A stretch of 64,000 nucleotides of DNA, taken from contig NZ_FMAJ01000005.1 of the NCBI RefSeq assembly GCF_900094625.1, forward strand, positions 372,001 to 436,000, written 5' to 3'. Source of the stretch: Rhizobium aethiopicum (GTDB lineage: Bacteria; Pseudomonadota; Alphaproteobacteria; Rhizobiales; Rhizobiaceae). Shown here piece after piece: positions 44,830-53,775 of the stretch (positions are counted from its first letter, which is position 1; every line of letters starts with the position of its first letter). The position numbers were made by a program, and so were the translations under genes. The notes below the pieces were generated by a model that did no database searches, was not told where the DNA came from, and saw only the letters and a program-made list of their open reading frames with translations.

Positions 44830-45756
44830 ATGCGGTTAACCGGTCTTCTCAAGCACGGGTTTATGAGGCGCATGCGATGGCCGCTGGCCGCGGTCGCTCT
44901 CGCGGGCGTCATGGTCGCGAGCGCCGCCGCCATGGTCGGCGCATCCGACTCCACCGATCGCTCCCTGTTGCAGATCGAAGCGGTGTCGTCGCGCCTTTCC
45001 GCCGCGCCGGCCGCCGTCGAAAGCGTCGCCAAGGCTGCCACCGACCGGAGCGTTCCCACGTCGGATGCGCAGCCGCTGCTCGAGACCGCCGCGCGGTCTT
45101 CCTTTAACGTCGACGGCATGCTTGCCGAAATTTCGAAAGCGGTGGCTGCGGCTGGCAGCGATGCCGTGGACCCCAAGGCTTTCGCCAAAGCGGCCGCGGC
45201 ATGGCAAGAGGGGCAGGCAAAGGTCGCGCGCATGTATCAGGCGCAAGATCAGGTAGCGGCGAAGGAGATCGAAACACGCCTTGCCGACCCTGACAAAGGC
45301 CCCGGCATCAAAGCGCTTGCCGATCTGATGGCCGGCCCGGATCTTGCCGTGGAAAGCGCGGTCACCTCGCAGCTCATGTATCTGTCGCTGGAAGCCGTTT
45401 CCAGCGCCGATGCCGGAAAACTGGCGTCGGTTTCGCGGGACAAGCTGCAATCCGAGATGAAGGGTGTGATCGCGTCGCAGCGCGCGAGGAGCGAGAACGA
45501 AAAACCGCTGCCCAAAGATATAGCGCGGGCGGACGAAAAGATGCGGCTGACCTTCGTGCTCGCCACACTTTCCCAGGAAGATCTGTCGGTGCTGACGGAT
45601 TTCTACCGGAGCGCAGGCGGAAAGGCCAAGCGCGACGCGCTCGTCGACAGCTACAGGCGGGTGTCCGACCAGGCCAATGGCGAGATGCTGGGACGATATT
45701 TCCAGGCGCTGGCGGATTACCTCAAGACCCATCCTCGGCCGCAACAGCAGCAGTAA
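44830..45756 (+). CDS. Putative periplasmic or membrane-anchored protein, candidate immunity partner
   Basis: About 308 residues. A basic N-terminus and the hydrophobic segment WPLAAVALAGVMVASAAAMV form an uncleaved anchor or signal peptide. The rest is Ala-rich and helical. Near the C-terminus LSQEDLSVLTDFYRSAGGKA resembles the core of DUF2059-like periplasmic domains, and the tail is Pro/Gln-rich. It starts at ATG 44830 (GTG 44824 possible) directly after the preceding gene. In the matching slot Agrobacterium has the periplasmic immunity protein Tai. By analogy this may protect against the upstream product at the envelope; not demonstrated. Confidence 0.72.
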   Translation: MRLTGLLKHGFMRRMRWPLAAVALAGVMVASAAAMVGASDSTDRSLLQIEAVSSRLSAAPAAVESVAKAATDRSVPTSDAQPLLETAARSSFNVDGMLAEISKAVAAAGSDAVDPKAFAKAAAAWQEGQAKVARMYQAQDQVAAKEIETRLADPDKGPGIKALADLMAGPDLAVESAVTSQLMYLSLEAVSSADAGKLASVSRDKLQSEMKGVIASQRARSENEKPLPKDIARADEKMRLTFVLATLSQEDLSVLTDFYRSAGGKAKRDALVDSYRRVSDQANGEMLGRYFQALADYLKTHPRPQQQQ

Positions 45757-45784
45757 TCGGCTTTTGAAGACGGAACACGATGTT

Positions 45785-48259
45785 ATGGACGATTTGCAAT
45801 CCTTCGCCGCCGATTTCATCCAGGCGAACCGCATTCTGAAGATCGTCTCGCCGCTCGGCGAGGACCAGCTTCTGCCGGAGCGGGTGACGATCGAGGAAGG
45901 CATTTCTTCGCTCTTCGAGATCAAGCTTTCGGCGCGCGCGAAGAAGCCGTCGGTCAAGCCGGAGGAACTGATCGGCCGGCTGATGGATATCTCCGTCGAG
46001 GTGCAGCAGGGCGATGGTGAAGGCGCCGTGCGCCGGCCGTTCAACGGCCTGGTGACCGAACTGAACGAGGGGCCGCCGATCACCCGCGGCCTCAGATCCT
46101 ATTCCATGGTGCTGCGCCCGCAGATGTGGCTCTTATCGCGCCGTTCCGACTGCCGCATCTGGATGGACAAGACCTCGATCGACATCGTCGAGACGCTGTT
46201 TTCCGAGCACGGCATCCCGGCGCCGGACACATCGGGCGTCATCACGCCACCGCCGCCGCAGCATTATTCCGTGCAGTGGAACGAGACGGACCTTGCCTAT
46301 CTCACCCGCCGCTTCGAGGAAGACGGCCTTTTCTACTGGTTCTCGCACGAGGACGGCAAACACAAGCTGCATGTGGCCGACAGCGCAAGATCCTGGCTCG
46401 GCCCGTCGCCTTCGGCGCAGGGCGAGGGCCGGGTTCGCCTGGCGCAGGGCTCGGCCGACCGCAACCATATCACCGAGTGGAGCCGGCGCTATTCCTACGT
46501 GCCGGGCCAGCGGGCGGGTGCGGACTGGAACTTCGAGACGCCACGCATGGTGCCGGGCACCATGACCCCGTCGCTCGTGCAGATGCCGGAGGCCACCAAG
46601 CGCGAGCTTTACGAATACCCGGCGCGCATCTCCTCGGTAGCCGAGGCGGAGCGGGCGGAAAAACTCCGGATGCAGGCTTCCGAAGCCGACCACGACCGCG
46701 TCTTCGGCGGTTCGACGTCCCGCATTCTAGAGGCCGGGCGCCGCTTCACCCCTTATGAGGTCGCCCATCCCGACCATGTCTATGAGGAGCATGTCGTGGT
46801 CAAGGCGGTCCATACCGTCGTCGACCGCTCCTATGAGACCAACAGCAACGAGCCCGAATATACCAACACCTTCGAGGCGGTGCCGTCACGCGTGCCGATG
46901 ACGCCGCATCGCGAGACGAAGCGGCCGCGCATCGAGGGAGCGCAGGTGGCGATCGTCGCCGGCCCCGCCGGCGAGGAGATCCACCCAGACCAGTACGGCC
47001 GCATCAAGCTGTGGTTCCCCTGGGACCGCAAAGCGAAGAAGGACGGCTCCGACACCTGCTGGGTGCGCGTCAGCCAGGTCTGGGGCGGCGGCACCTGGGG
47101 CGCCCAGGTTATTCCGCGCATCGGCATGGAGGTGATGGTCGCCTTCGTCGATGGCGACCCCGACCGGCCGCTGGTGACCGGCGTTGTGCCCAATCCCAGC
47201 AACACGGTCCCTTACGATCTGCCGGCTAATAAGACGCGCATGGTCATGCGTTCCAACACCCATAAGGGCACCGGCTTCAACGAAATGACGTTCGAGGACG
47301 AGGCCGGCCAGGAGAATATGTTCTTCCATGCGCAGAAGGACCAGACGACGCGGGTGCTGAACGACCGCACCAAACGCGTCGATCGGCACGAGGTGTCGGC
47401 GATCGGCGGCAATCGCGCGGTGGAAGTCAGTGGTAATCAGAAACACGAGGTCGGCGGCTCGATGAACACCGTCGTCGGCGGCACCGGGCCGATGGCGATG
47501 GCGTTGATGGGTTCAGTGCAGGGAATGGCGGGACAGACGGCGAGCCTGCTTTCACAGGCTGGTCAGATTGCCGGAGGCGGTGGGCCTGGCCTCGGTGCTT
47601 TTGTCGGTACGCTTGCTTCCTCTGCGCTGGGCTTCCTGAGTATTGGCGGGCTTGGTAGCCGCCAGGGCGTCGTCTCAGGTCCCAGCCCCCGCTCCGATGC
47701 GGGCACGGCTCTTGCCGGGTCCGGTACCGGCGTCGGGGAGGACGCCTCAAACCTGTTTCCGTTGCCAGGCATCATGAACACGATTGTCGGATCATTTCAG
47801 TCCACCAGCGTCGGTGTGGCGAAGGCCGAACAGATTGGCGTGAGCAAGGTCACCAATATCGGCCAGACGGAGATGATCAACGTCGGCAAGCAGCAGAACC
47901 TGGCGATCGGAAAGGTACAGAGCATCACGATCGGCGAGGAGCAAAACACTAATATCGGAAAGGCTCAAGGCACGGTCGTCGGCGAGAAAATCACCGTGAA
48001 TGTCGGGAAGCTCTATGGCCTCGTAGCAGGTGAAAAATACCGCGGTGAATCAAAGGTCTGGGAGGTGTTCGCAGAAGACAAGATCTTCCTGTCCGCCCCC
48101 GGAGGCTACATCGAAATCAACAAGACCGGCATCCGCCTTTACGCATTGAAAATCGATATCGAAGGCAATCAAATCAACTTCAAGAAAGGCGGTCCTGGGC
48201 AGGAGCCGTCTTGCCTGCGGCAGATGTCGAAGTCGTCCACCCCGTTTGTAAGGATCTGA
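45785..48259 (+). CDS. vgrG: VgrG (TssI) spike protein with interrupted beta-helix
   Basis: An 824-residue spike. The gp27-like part runs to about residue 380 and contains VEETLFSEHGIP-type and HYSVQWNETDLAYLTRRFEE segments. The gp5 OB fold follows (IHPDQYGRIKLWFPWDR near 400; VWGGGTWGAQVIPRIGMEVM). A beta-helix starts near 530 but is broken at about 558-675 by a Gly/Ala/Ser-rich, partly hydrophobic insertion. It then resumes as nine octapeptide units, each opening with Gly (GVSKVTNI, GQTEMINV, GKQQNLAI and so on). The tail probably carries the DUF4123-chaperoned DNase. The frame upstream of ATG 45785 is unrelated. Confidence 0.95.
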   Translation: MDDLQSFAADFIQANRILKIVSPLGEDQLLPERVTIEEGISSLFEIKLSARAKKPSVKPEELIGRLMDISVEVQQGDGEGAVRRPFNGLVTELNEGPPITRGLRSYSMVLRPQMWLLSRRSDCRIWMDKTSIDIVETLFSEHGIPAPDTSGVITPPPPQHYSVQWNETDLAYLTRRFEEDGLFYWFSHEDGKHKLHVADSARSWLGPSPSAQGEGRVRLAQGSADRNHITEWSRRYSYVPGQRAGADWNFETPRMVPGTMTPSLVQMPEATKRELYEYPARISSVAEAERAEKLRMQASEADHDRVFGGSTSRILEAGRRFTPYEVAHPDHVYEEHVVVKAVHTVVDRSYETNSNEPEYTNTFEAVPSRVPMTPHRETKRPRIEGAQVAIVAGPAGEEIHPDQYGRIKLWFPWDRKAKKDGSDTCWVRVSQVWGGGTWGAQVIPRIGMEVMVAFVDGDPDRPLVTGVVPNPSNTVPYDLPANKTRMVMRSNTHKGTGFNEMTFEDEAGQENMFFHAQKDQTTRVLNDRTKRVDRHEVSAIGGNRAVEVSGNQKHEVGGSMNTVVGGTGPMAMALMGSVQGMAGQTASLLSQAGQIAGGGGPGLGAFVGTLASSALGFLSIGGLGSRQGVVSGPSPRSDAGTALAGSGTGVGEDASNLFPLPGIMNTIVGSFQSTSVGVAKAEQIGVSKVTNIGQTEMINVGKQQNLAIGKVQSITIGEEQNTNIGKAQGTVVGEKITVNVGKLYGLVAGEKYRGESKVWEVFAEDKIFLSAPGGYIEINKTGIRLYALKIDIEGNQINFKKGGPGQEPSCLRQMSKSSTPFVRI

Positions 48260-49221
48260 TGATGGAAGCAACCCCAGTAATCGATCTGCCGGACATCGCC
48301 GAGTCTGCTGGAGTTCTAAGGAAGGCTGTCGATGAGATGAACGGGCCTGTCGTCGTGGTGCTGGACGGCGGCGCCTTTGACGATCTGCCGGATGCACTTG
48401 CCTCCGAAGCAATCTCCTGCCGCTCGCTGTTCCTGGAGGGGGTACCTCTCGATTTTCGTCGTGCAGGACCATGGATGGCCGAGGCGTTGTCGGCATCGAT
48501 GCGATCACATGTCGAATGGCTCGATACGCATCACAACTGCGCGGTCTATTGGTCGTGCCCCGCAGGACCGGACGCGCTCTATCGCCACCTCAGGACGCTG
48601 AACGAGGTCATGATCCCGCGCGAAGATGGGGAGGACAGACAGCAGGGTGGGGCACAACAGCAGCGTTACGAGCGGGTTCTCTTCCGCCATTGGGATCCAA
48701 ACGTCCTCGGCGCGGTGCTGCCGATCCTGACGAGAGCGCAGTTCGCCCGTTTTCTGGGACCAGCAGATAGCGTCGTCTTCAATGGGCCTGATTACGGGGG
48801 CGTCCGACGGGCGCGCAAGGCCGACAACATGCCGGATGCGGCGATCGGCCCGCTTCGGCTGGAGCCGGACCAGATGGAAAGGTTGAAGGCCGCCATGCTG
48901 CACTCATCGCGGCTGCGGATTGCCCGTTACCTAAAGAAGAATACACCGCCACATTTTTCGGGCGTGGACGACGACTTCGTGTGGGGAGCCACACTGGCCA
49001 GCGAAAGAACGGCCGATGAGCTTAAAATTCGGACCGAGCGAGGACGTGCGCGCTGGGCATATGTAATGGTCGTGTCGGACGGCAAGGCGGCGGATCTTCC
49101 GGAAGTTCGAAGCTTCATCCAGGAAAAGGGAGCGTCGCCGGACACCCGGGTCAAGGAACTGATCGGTCACACGGTTGACGCGCTACGTTTCGGCAACGTC
49201 CTTAATGGTGCGGCATCATGA
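48259..49221 (+). CDS. DUF4123 effector chaperone (Tap/TEC type)
   Basis: A 320-residue DUF4123 protein: VVVLDGGAFDDLPDALAS, LFLEGVPLDFRRAGPWMAEA and RVLFRHWDPNVLGAVLPILT follow the family pattern, including the conserved RxxDPxV-like segment. Such chaperones bind an effector and load it on the cognate VgrG tip. The start overlaps the vgrG stop (TGATGATG; ATG 48259 or 48262) and its end overlaps the DNase gene as ATGA. This tight coupling indicates that it serves that effector. Confidence 0.92.
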   Translation: MMEATPVIDLPDIAESAGVLRKAVDEMNGPVVVVLDGGAFDDLPDALASEAISCRSLFLEGVPLDFRRAGPWMAEALSASMRSHVEWLDTHHNCAVYWSCPAGPDALYRHLRTLNEVMIPREDGEDRQQGGAQQQRYERVLFRHWDPNVLGAVLPILTRAQFARFLGPADSVVFNGPDYGGVRRARKADNMPDAAIGPLRLEPDQMERLKAAMLHSSRLRIARYLKKNTPPHFSGVDDDFVWGATLASERTADELKIRTERGRARWAYVMVVSDGKAADLPEVRSFIQEKGASPDTRVKELIGHTVDALRFGNVLNGAAS

Positions 49222-50075
49222 CCTCAGTGGCGGCAGGAACTGTAGGCCAGATCGGCGGCCAAATCGCGGGCGGCGCTCTGGGTGGAGCTATCGGAGGCGT
49301 TTTCGGCGGGCCGGTTGGAGCCTGGATCGGTCGCGCGATCGGGTCGAGAGTCGGAGGCATGGCCGGCCGCGCGGCCGCGGAAGCCATCGCGAGCTACATG
49401 GAAGGCGCTAACGAAGCCGCCGAGACCGAGACCAAGGAGCAGGAAGCGGCCAAACCGTGTGTCGACTGTGGCGAGATCGACTGCTTCAATCCGCCGGAAG
49501 GGTCGACGCCAGAGCAGATCGAGGAATTCAAGCGCCAGCTCAAAGAGCAGCAGGACGCAATCAATGAGATCCCGCCGGATACGCTTGTTAAAAATATGGA
49601 TACTTACGAGGACCTCGGTCGAGGCGCCAAGGATGCTGTGGATCGGGCGAACGCCCGGGAAGCCTGGATCAAGAATAGAGCTGCAGAAATCGTGAAGCAG
49701 GATCCTAGCACGACGGCGAAAGCTGCTAGGGAAGCGGCGGCGAATGATATCAAGACGATGGATGTCATTCACACGCCGGATTTGTCCGCCGGTGGTACGG
49801 GACGGCTCTCGACGGAAAACGGCGGCATGGGTCCGAGGTCTACTAATCGGTCGATCGGTTCGCAGTGGTCCAAAACAGGGCCTAATTCCGACAAGACAAG
49901 GTTGCAGCAACTCAAGGAGCATGCGCAAAAGGCCAAGGAAAAAGGCGAGCGTACCAATGCCGACTTGAAAATCTGCGAGGATGGCAAATCTTCCAAATCG
50001 GGCAAGAAGTCCGGGGGCTCCAGCGGCGGCGCAGGTAAGGGACAAGGTGGTCCCGGCAATATTCCCATGTCATAG
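49218..50075 (+). CDS. Tde-type T6SS DNase effector (glycine zipper plus Ntox15-like domain)
   Basis: A 285-residue effector. Residues 7-60 form a glycine zipper (GGQIAGGALGGAIGGVFGGP, then AWIGRAIGSRVGGMAG) like that of Agrobacterium Tde1, where it aids entry into the target cell. A Cys cluster CVDCGEIDC follows near residue 80. The C-terminal domain matches Ntox15: EEFKRQLKEQQDAINEIPPD, GRGAKDAVDRANAREAW, the catalytic HxxD motif at His185-Asp188 (IHTPDLSAGG) and NRSIGSQWSK. Gene order chaperone, effector, immunity, PAAR is that of the Agrobacterium tde1 locus. DNase activity is inferred from the motif. Confidence 0.9.
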   Translation: MTSVAAGTVGQIGGQIAGGALGGAIGGVFGGPVGAWIGRAIGSRVGGMAGRAAAEAIASYMEGANEAAETETKEQEAAKPCVDCGEIDCFNPPEGSTPEQIEEFKRQLKEQQDAINEIPPDTLVKNMDTYEDLGRGAKDAVDRANAREAWIKNRAAEIVKQDPSTTAKAAREAAANDIKTMDVIHTPDLSAGGTGRLSTENGGMGPRSTNRSIGSQWSKTGPNSDKTRLQQLKEHAQKAKEKGERTNADLKICEDGKSSKSGKKSGGSSGGAGKGQGGPGNIPMS

Positions 50076-50125
50076 TCCCCAGCCACTGGATTTTCTGGGT
50101 ATGTCTGTTTTTTATTGGAGGTCGC

Positions 50126-50791
50126 GTGAATAACTATCAAGCAAGGCTCGATTCTATCGTCCAGGACTTTGGCTCCCCAGAAAGTGGGGCTGCGGAGCCT
50201 GATCTCGGACACTATCGCGGCAAGGTTCCGGAGGCGATGATTGACTTTTGGCAGCAGAATGGCATCGGTGCTGTTCTCGATGGCTATTTTCAATTCTGCG
50301 ATCCTGGCCAGTATAGCGGCATCTTGAAGCTCGTCTTCGATGGTGACACCGATATCCGTGCCGAGCAAACCCACGCTCTGGGTTTCGGCGCGTTCGGAAC
50401 GATCATCGCATGGAATGAAGTTCATCAAGACGTGACCATCGATCTGGTGAAGGGGCAGGTTTCATGTTCGGCGCTGGTCAACGGCAAAAGATACGACCCC
50501 AATCTTGCGGTTACTGGCCAGTTGATGCTGATCGACGATCCGACTCTCGACGAATACGATGCCAACGCCAAGAAGCTTTTCAAGCGGGCGCGTTCCAAAC
50601 TCGGCAAGCTCGGCGTAGGGCAGATCTATGGATTTAAGCCGATCCTGGCGCTCGGCGGGAGCAGGGCTCTCGCCAATTTGTCGATCTACGAAGCGATGCC
50701 CCATATGGCGATCTTGGCGCAGGCGCACGAGATGCACTTGATGGACAATGCTACTTTCCCGCCGCAGCCGGTGCGCGTGATCGGAGGCTGA
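50126..50791 (+). CDS. Tdi-type immunity protein (GAD-like/DUF1851), cognate to the DNase
   Basis: A 221-residue cytoplasmic protein of the GAD-like plus DUF1851 type found as Tdi immunity proteins. KVPEAMIDFWQQNGIGAVLD and GYFQFCDPGQYSGILKLVF belong to the GAD-like part. LGFGAFGTIIAWNEVHQDV and LGKLGVGQIYGFKPILALGG are the DUF1851 part. GTG 50126 has a close GGAGG site. It lies 50 bp after the DNase gene and should neutralise it in the producing cell and its sisters. Three further homologues, plus an eroded one, lie within the next 6 kb. Confidence 0.92.
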   Translation: MNNYQARLDSIVQDFGSPESGAAEPDLGHYRGKVPEAMIDFWQQNGIGAVLDGYFQFCDPGQYSGILKLVFDGDTDIRAEQTHALGFGAFGTIIAWNEVHQDVTIDLVKGQVSCSALVNGKRYDPNLAVTGQLMLIDDPTLDEYDANAKKLFKRARSKLGKLGVGQIYGFKPILALGGSRALANLSIYEAMPHMAILAQAHEMHLMDNATFPPQPVRVIGG

Positions 50792-50876
50792 TGCCAGACG
50801 CCTGTTTGAGCAGTTCGCAGGCCAAAGGCTTGTGGCTCGAAGCAGGTTTGTCGGTCTCAAAACGAGGAGTTCTAGA

Positions 50877-51179
50877 ATGGTCGGGAGTCCAGTCACGCTC
50901 AAAGGCCATATGCATGTCTGCCCGATGGTCGATCCCGGTCCAAGGCCGCATGCTGGAGGGCCGGTGTCGTTGACATCTCAATCTTTCGTCTGCGTCGAAG
51001 GCGTGCCAATCGCAACGGTCGGCGACAAATGCACATGCACGGGCGTTCCGACGACGGCCGGTATTACAAGTGGATCGTCGATCGCCAATATCGGCGGCCA
51101 GAAGGTCGCCCGCTTCGGCGATGCCTGCGAGCATGGCGGCCGGCTGGTCCAAGGCATTCCTTGGCTAACATTCGATTAG
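50877..51179 (+). CDS. PAAR-domain spike-tip protein
   Basis: A 100-residue stand-alone PAAR protein: GHMHVCPMVDPGPRPHAGGP, VEGVPIATVGDKCTC, IANIGGQKVARFGDACEHGG. Repeated His, Cys and Gly-rich turns form the metal-bound cone that sharpens VgrG. ATG 50877 has GAGGAG nine bases upstream. It is the last clearly intact gene of the hcp operon; everything downstream is immunity array or debris. Confidence 0.92.
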   Translation: MVGSPVTLKGHMHVCPMVDPGPRPHAGGPVSLTSQSFVCVEGVPIATVGDKCTCTGVPTTAGITSGSSIANIGGQKVARFGDACEHGGRLVQGIPWLTFD

Positions 51180-51530
51180 TACGCGGCGGTCGCCCACGAC
51201 ATCTTCGTTATCGCGACAAACCGGGGACGGCGCGCGGGATAAAATTGGGAACTGTCGAGAACATCTGCGAACCGATCGGGCGTGCCGCGCATGTTCGCTG
51301 CGAAGGTTCGCCAGTGTATCCCGGCGGGTCGCAACAACAACAAATAACCCGCTCCAGGTGCCGTCGATGCGCCGCACAGGGATTTGGGCTGCGATTGTCG
51401 ATGCATTGACTTCCGGCGGGGGGCACGCGGGCGCAAATAGAGACAATGTTGTCCGAGCTGGCCAAACAATATCCGCCGTTGCCTGGTGATACGCTTCACG
51501 CGTTGCGGACAGGTGCTAAGAGAGGTGCAA
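51180..51530 (+). other. Non-coding or decayed stretch after PAAR
   Basis: No intact gene is seen. Broken plus-strand coding traces exist: AHDIFVIATNRGRRAG soon after the PAAR stop, VENICEPIGRAAHV in another frame, and near the right end QIETMLSELAKQYPPLP, DTLHALRTGAKRG, running to a stop at 51543 that overlaps the next start. The traces suggest a decayed gene with several indels. I cannot name its family. Confidence 0.35.
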
Positions 51531-52601
51531 ATGCAAGACCTTAAGAGCGCGAACAGCACGATCGAATTCACTCGCGCCTGTGCCCGCTCCGACGACGTCG
51601 TTATAGTCAATGCCGTCATGACAGGGTCTGACGTATATACTCCTGAATCCCGTATATTCCGCTTTGAACACGACGCTCGGATCGGAGAGCAATGGTATTT
51701 CGACGACTTCGATTTCCATATGCAGGACATCATCTTGTTCAGAAATCCGGAAATCGACGCTACGGCAGACTATCTCACCTACCTGTCGTCTGAAGGTGAC
51801 GTTTACCATGGTTGGTGGAAAGGAACTTTCGCGAAAAAATCCCTGGCGCGGGAACCTGGGTCACCGACGCCAAAGGACATGGACGAATGTCTGCCATCAC
51901 CCAGGTCGGCGACAAACTCTATGCATGTGGTCAGGGCGGTCAAATATATCGGCGACAGGGTCGAGACAATTGGAACCTGCTGACCCATAAATTGCTGTTC
52001 GACATGGCCAGTTATCAAAAGAAAAAAGAAGGGCGGCCTCGCACTGATGATCCCGGTTACCTCTCGTGGCTAAGAGAGTTTCAGCAACAAGCGCCCAAGA
52101 ACATCTCCTTGAATGCGATAAAAGGCTTATCAGAGGATGCGATATATGTGTGTGGATCAGAAGGGACACGGCCGGTCCTCTATTTCTGGGACGGCTCGGC
52201 GCTTCACGAACTCAAGGTTCATCTTGCAGAAGCTGCGTTGACGGGCATCTACATCGAGCATGTGGATAGCGTCTGGATCTGCGGACGCGAAGGCGTGCTG
52301 CTGCACGGCAGCTACGCACGCGGGTTCACGCCTGTCAACCTGCGTCGACAGCTCAATCTTTTTCACATGATCACGCCCTATCGAAGCAAGCTAATATTGC
52401 CTTCGAGCGTTCGACCGGGCGGCCTATTCGAACTCGCTCCCGGCACGTCCGATCTGCGTCGTTTTTCTCCCGCGCTGCCGAAGCTGCGCGGTGAATATAT
52501 TTTCTATGCCGGGCTGTCGGCGATGTTCTTTGGGTGTTGGTCAGAAGGATATTCTGCGGCTCGATGGGAATGAATGGGGGATCGAGCATCCTGATCTTTA
52601 G
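51531..52601 (+). pseudogene. Propeller-like protein gene with two frameshifts
   Basis: ATG 51531 (ribosome site AGAGAGG) opens a frame that reads well to about 51835, then must shift. Adding one A to the A6 run at 51834-51839 restores GTFAKK into IPGAGTWVTDAKGHGR. A second shift near 52540 is needed to reach the natural-looking end QKDILRLDGNEWGIEHPDL before the stop at 52601. The reconstructed product of about 355 residues has repeated beta segments (QVGDKLYACGQGGQIYRR, SEDAIYVCGSEGT, VDSVWICGREGVLLHG) like a beta-propeller. Its place suggests an immunity or accessory role, by inference only. Sequencing error at the homopolymer is possible. Confidence 0.65.
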
Positions 52602-52657
52602 AGCGAGGTGGTGACGCCAAAGGACTGCCCTGACCATGTCGAGCAACCCGAGCCAAT

Positions 52658-53230
52658 ATGTCTGTTACACCTCGGCGCCCCCTGTCGGAAGTACTGGATG
52701 AATGCGGGCCACGCAAAGACGGTACGGCGGTTTCTGCTTCGCAGGCTGAGGGATATCGCGGGAAGCTGCCTGACGCCATGGTTGATTTCTGGATCGAACA
52801 TGGTCGCGGACAGTAACAAGGGTCTTTTCTGGATCTGCGATCCCGAGCCGATCATGCCTGTTTTGCACGTGTTGTTTGCCAGTGATCCGGAATTCGATGC
52901 CGGGAAAATGGTGCCATTCATGCGTGATGCATTCGGCGAAGTCAGTGTCTGGCATCCCAAGTTCAAGCTGATCACGCTCAATATGAATCGTGGAACCGTC
53001 ACCACCACCGACATTACCACCCAGGTCATTGAGGGTGTCCCACCCCTCGATGATGATATGGCGGTAGCTTCCGCCGTGGACGCCAGTGTGTTCGATGGTC
53101 ATGGCTGGGTGGATGCGAGAACCGGCAAGCCCGTTCGATGCCGCGCGCAGACGGCTCGGGCTGATCGGTGCCGATCAAGTGTATACCATGGTCCCACATT
53201 TCCGCCTCGGCGGTACTCTGTCGCAGTTGA
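52658..53230 (+). pseudogene. Frameshifted Tdi-type immunity gene copy
   Basis: From ATG 52658 the frame gives AEGYRGKLPDAMVDFWIEHG, plainly the GAD-like start, then hits a stop near 52815. Shifting frame continues with FWICDPEPIMPVLHVLFASD. A second shift near 53130 leads to FDAARRRLGLIGADQVYTMV and PHFRLGG, equivalent to the LGKLGVGQIYGFKPILALGG region of the intact copy. The usual C-terminus is missing; the frame runs directly into a different, SUKH-like sequence. It is a diverged member, not a recent duplicate. Confidence 0.7.
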
Positions 53231-53713
53231 GCGGGGTATTCCGCCGAGAGGATGTGGCGGATATCCAGGCCTCAGGTTACCCCGGTGGTGCTGTTATTCC
53301 CTGGGCGGCGGAAGACTTGCATCTCTACGATCTCGATACGCTGCAGGAGCATCAAGTCGGCTACCGGATCGATGCTAAAGGTGGTTCGGCCTCTGCCGGC
53401 TGGCCTGACGTTTGCTACGTTTTCGCAGACGCGAGTGCAAATCCATTCGTCCCTACTTCCGATGGTGCAGTGCATTTTACCCGCCATGGCGCCGGAAGCT
53501 CGCGTTTCGAAAGGATCGCCGATGATCTGCCGACCTTCATCGAAGATCATTGCGGAATGGATAACGTTCTTCGTGGTGGAGAACGGCAGAAACATCACGG
53601 ACGACGATTTCGAAGTGTTGCCCGAAAAAATGGCCGATATTGGCACAAGAGTTTTGGCGAAGCTCGATGACCACGGAAAGGCCGCCGCCTTTATCAAGGC
53701 GTTGGGAATCTAG
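53230..53713 (+). pseudogene. Truncated, frameshifted SUKH (SMI1/KNR4)-like immunity gene
   Basis: In frame with the end of the Tdi-type remnant, the sequence turns into REDVADIQASGYPGGAVIPW, DLHLYDLDTLQEHQVGYRID and WPDVCYVFADASANPFV, a pattern like SMI1/KNR4 (SUKH) immunity proteins. A one-base shift near 53540 is needed to continue as KIIAEWITFFVVENGRN and FEVLPEKMADIGTRVLAKLD up to the stop at 53713. The N-terminus is lost at the junction with the Tdi-type piece. TTG 53230 is a possible but weak start. Family assignment is tentative. Confidence 0.55.
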
Positions 53714-53775
53714 ATTGTAGCTGGGGGCGTCTGGGACGGGTGAAGAAGAAATGCGCGAAGCAGGAGGACGCAAGG

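Noticed and set aside
51165..51446. A 93-codon minus-strand frame after the PAAR gene
   Set aside because: No ribosome site and no recognisable motif. Plus-strand coding traces in the same stretch are at least as convincing.
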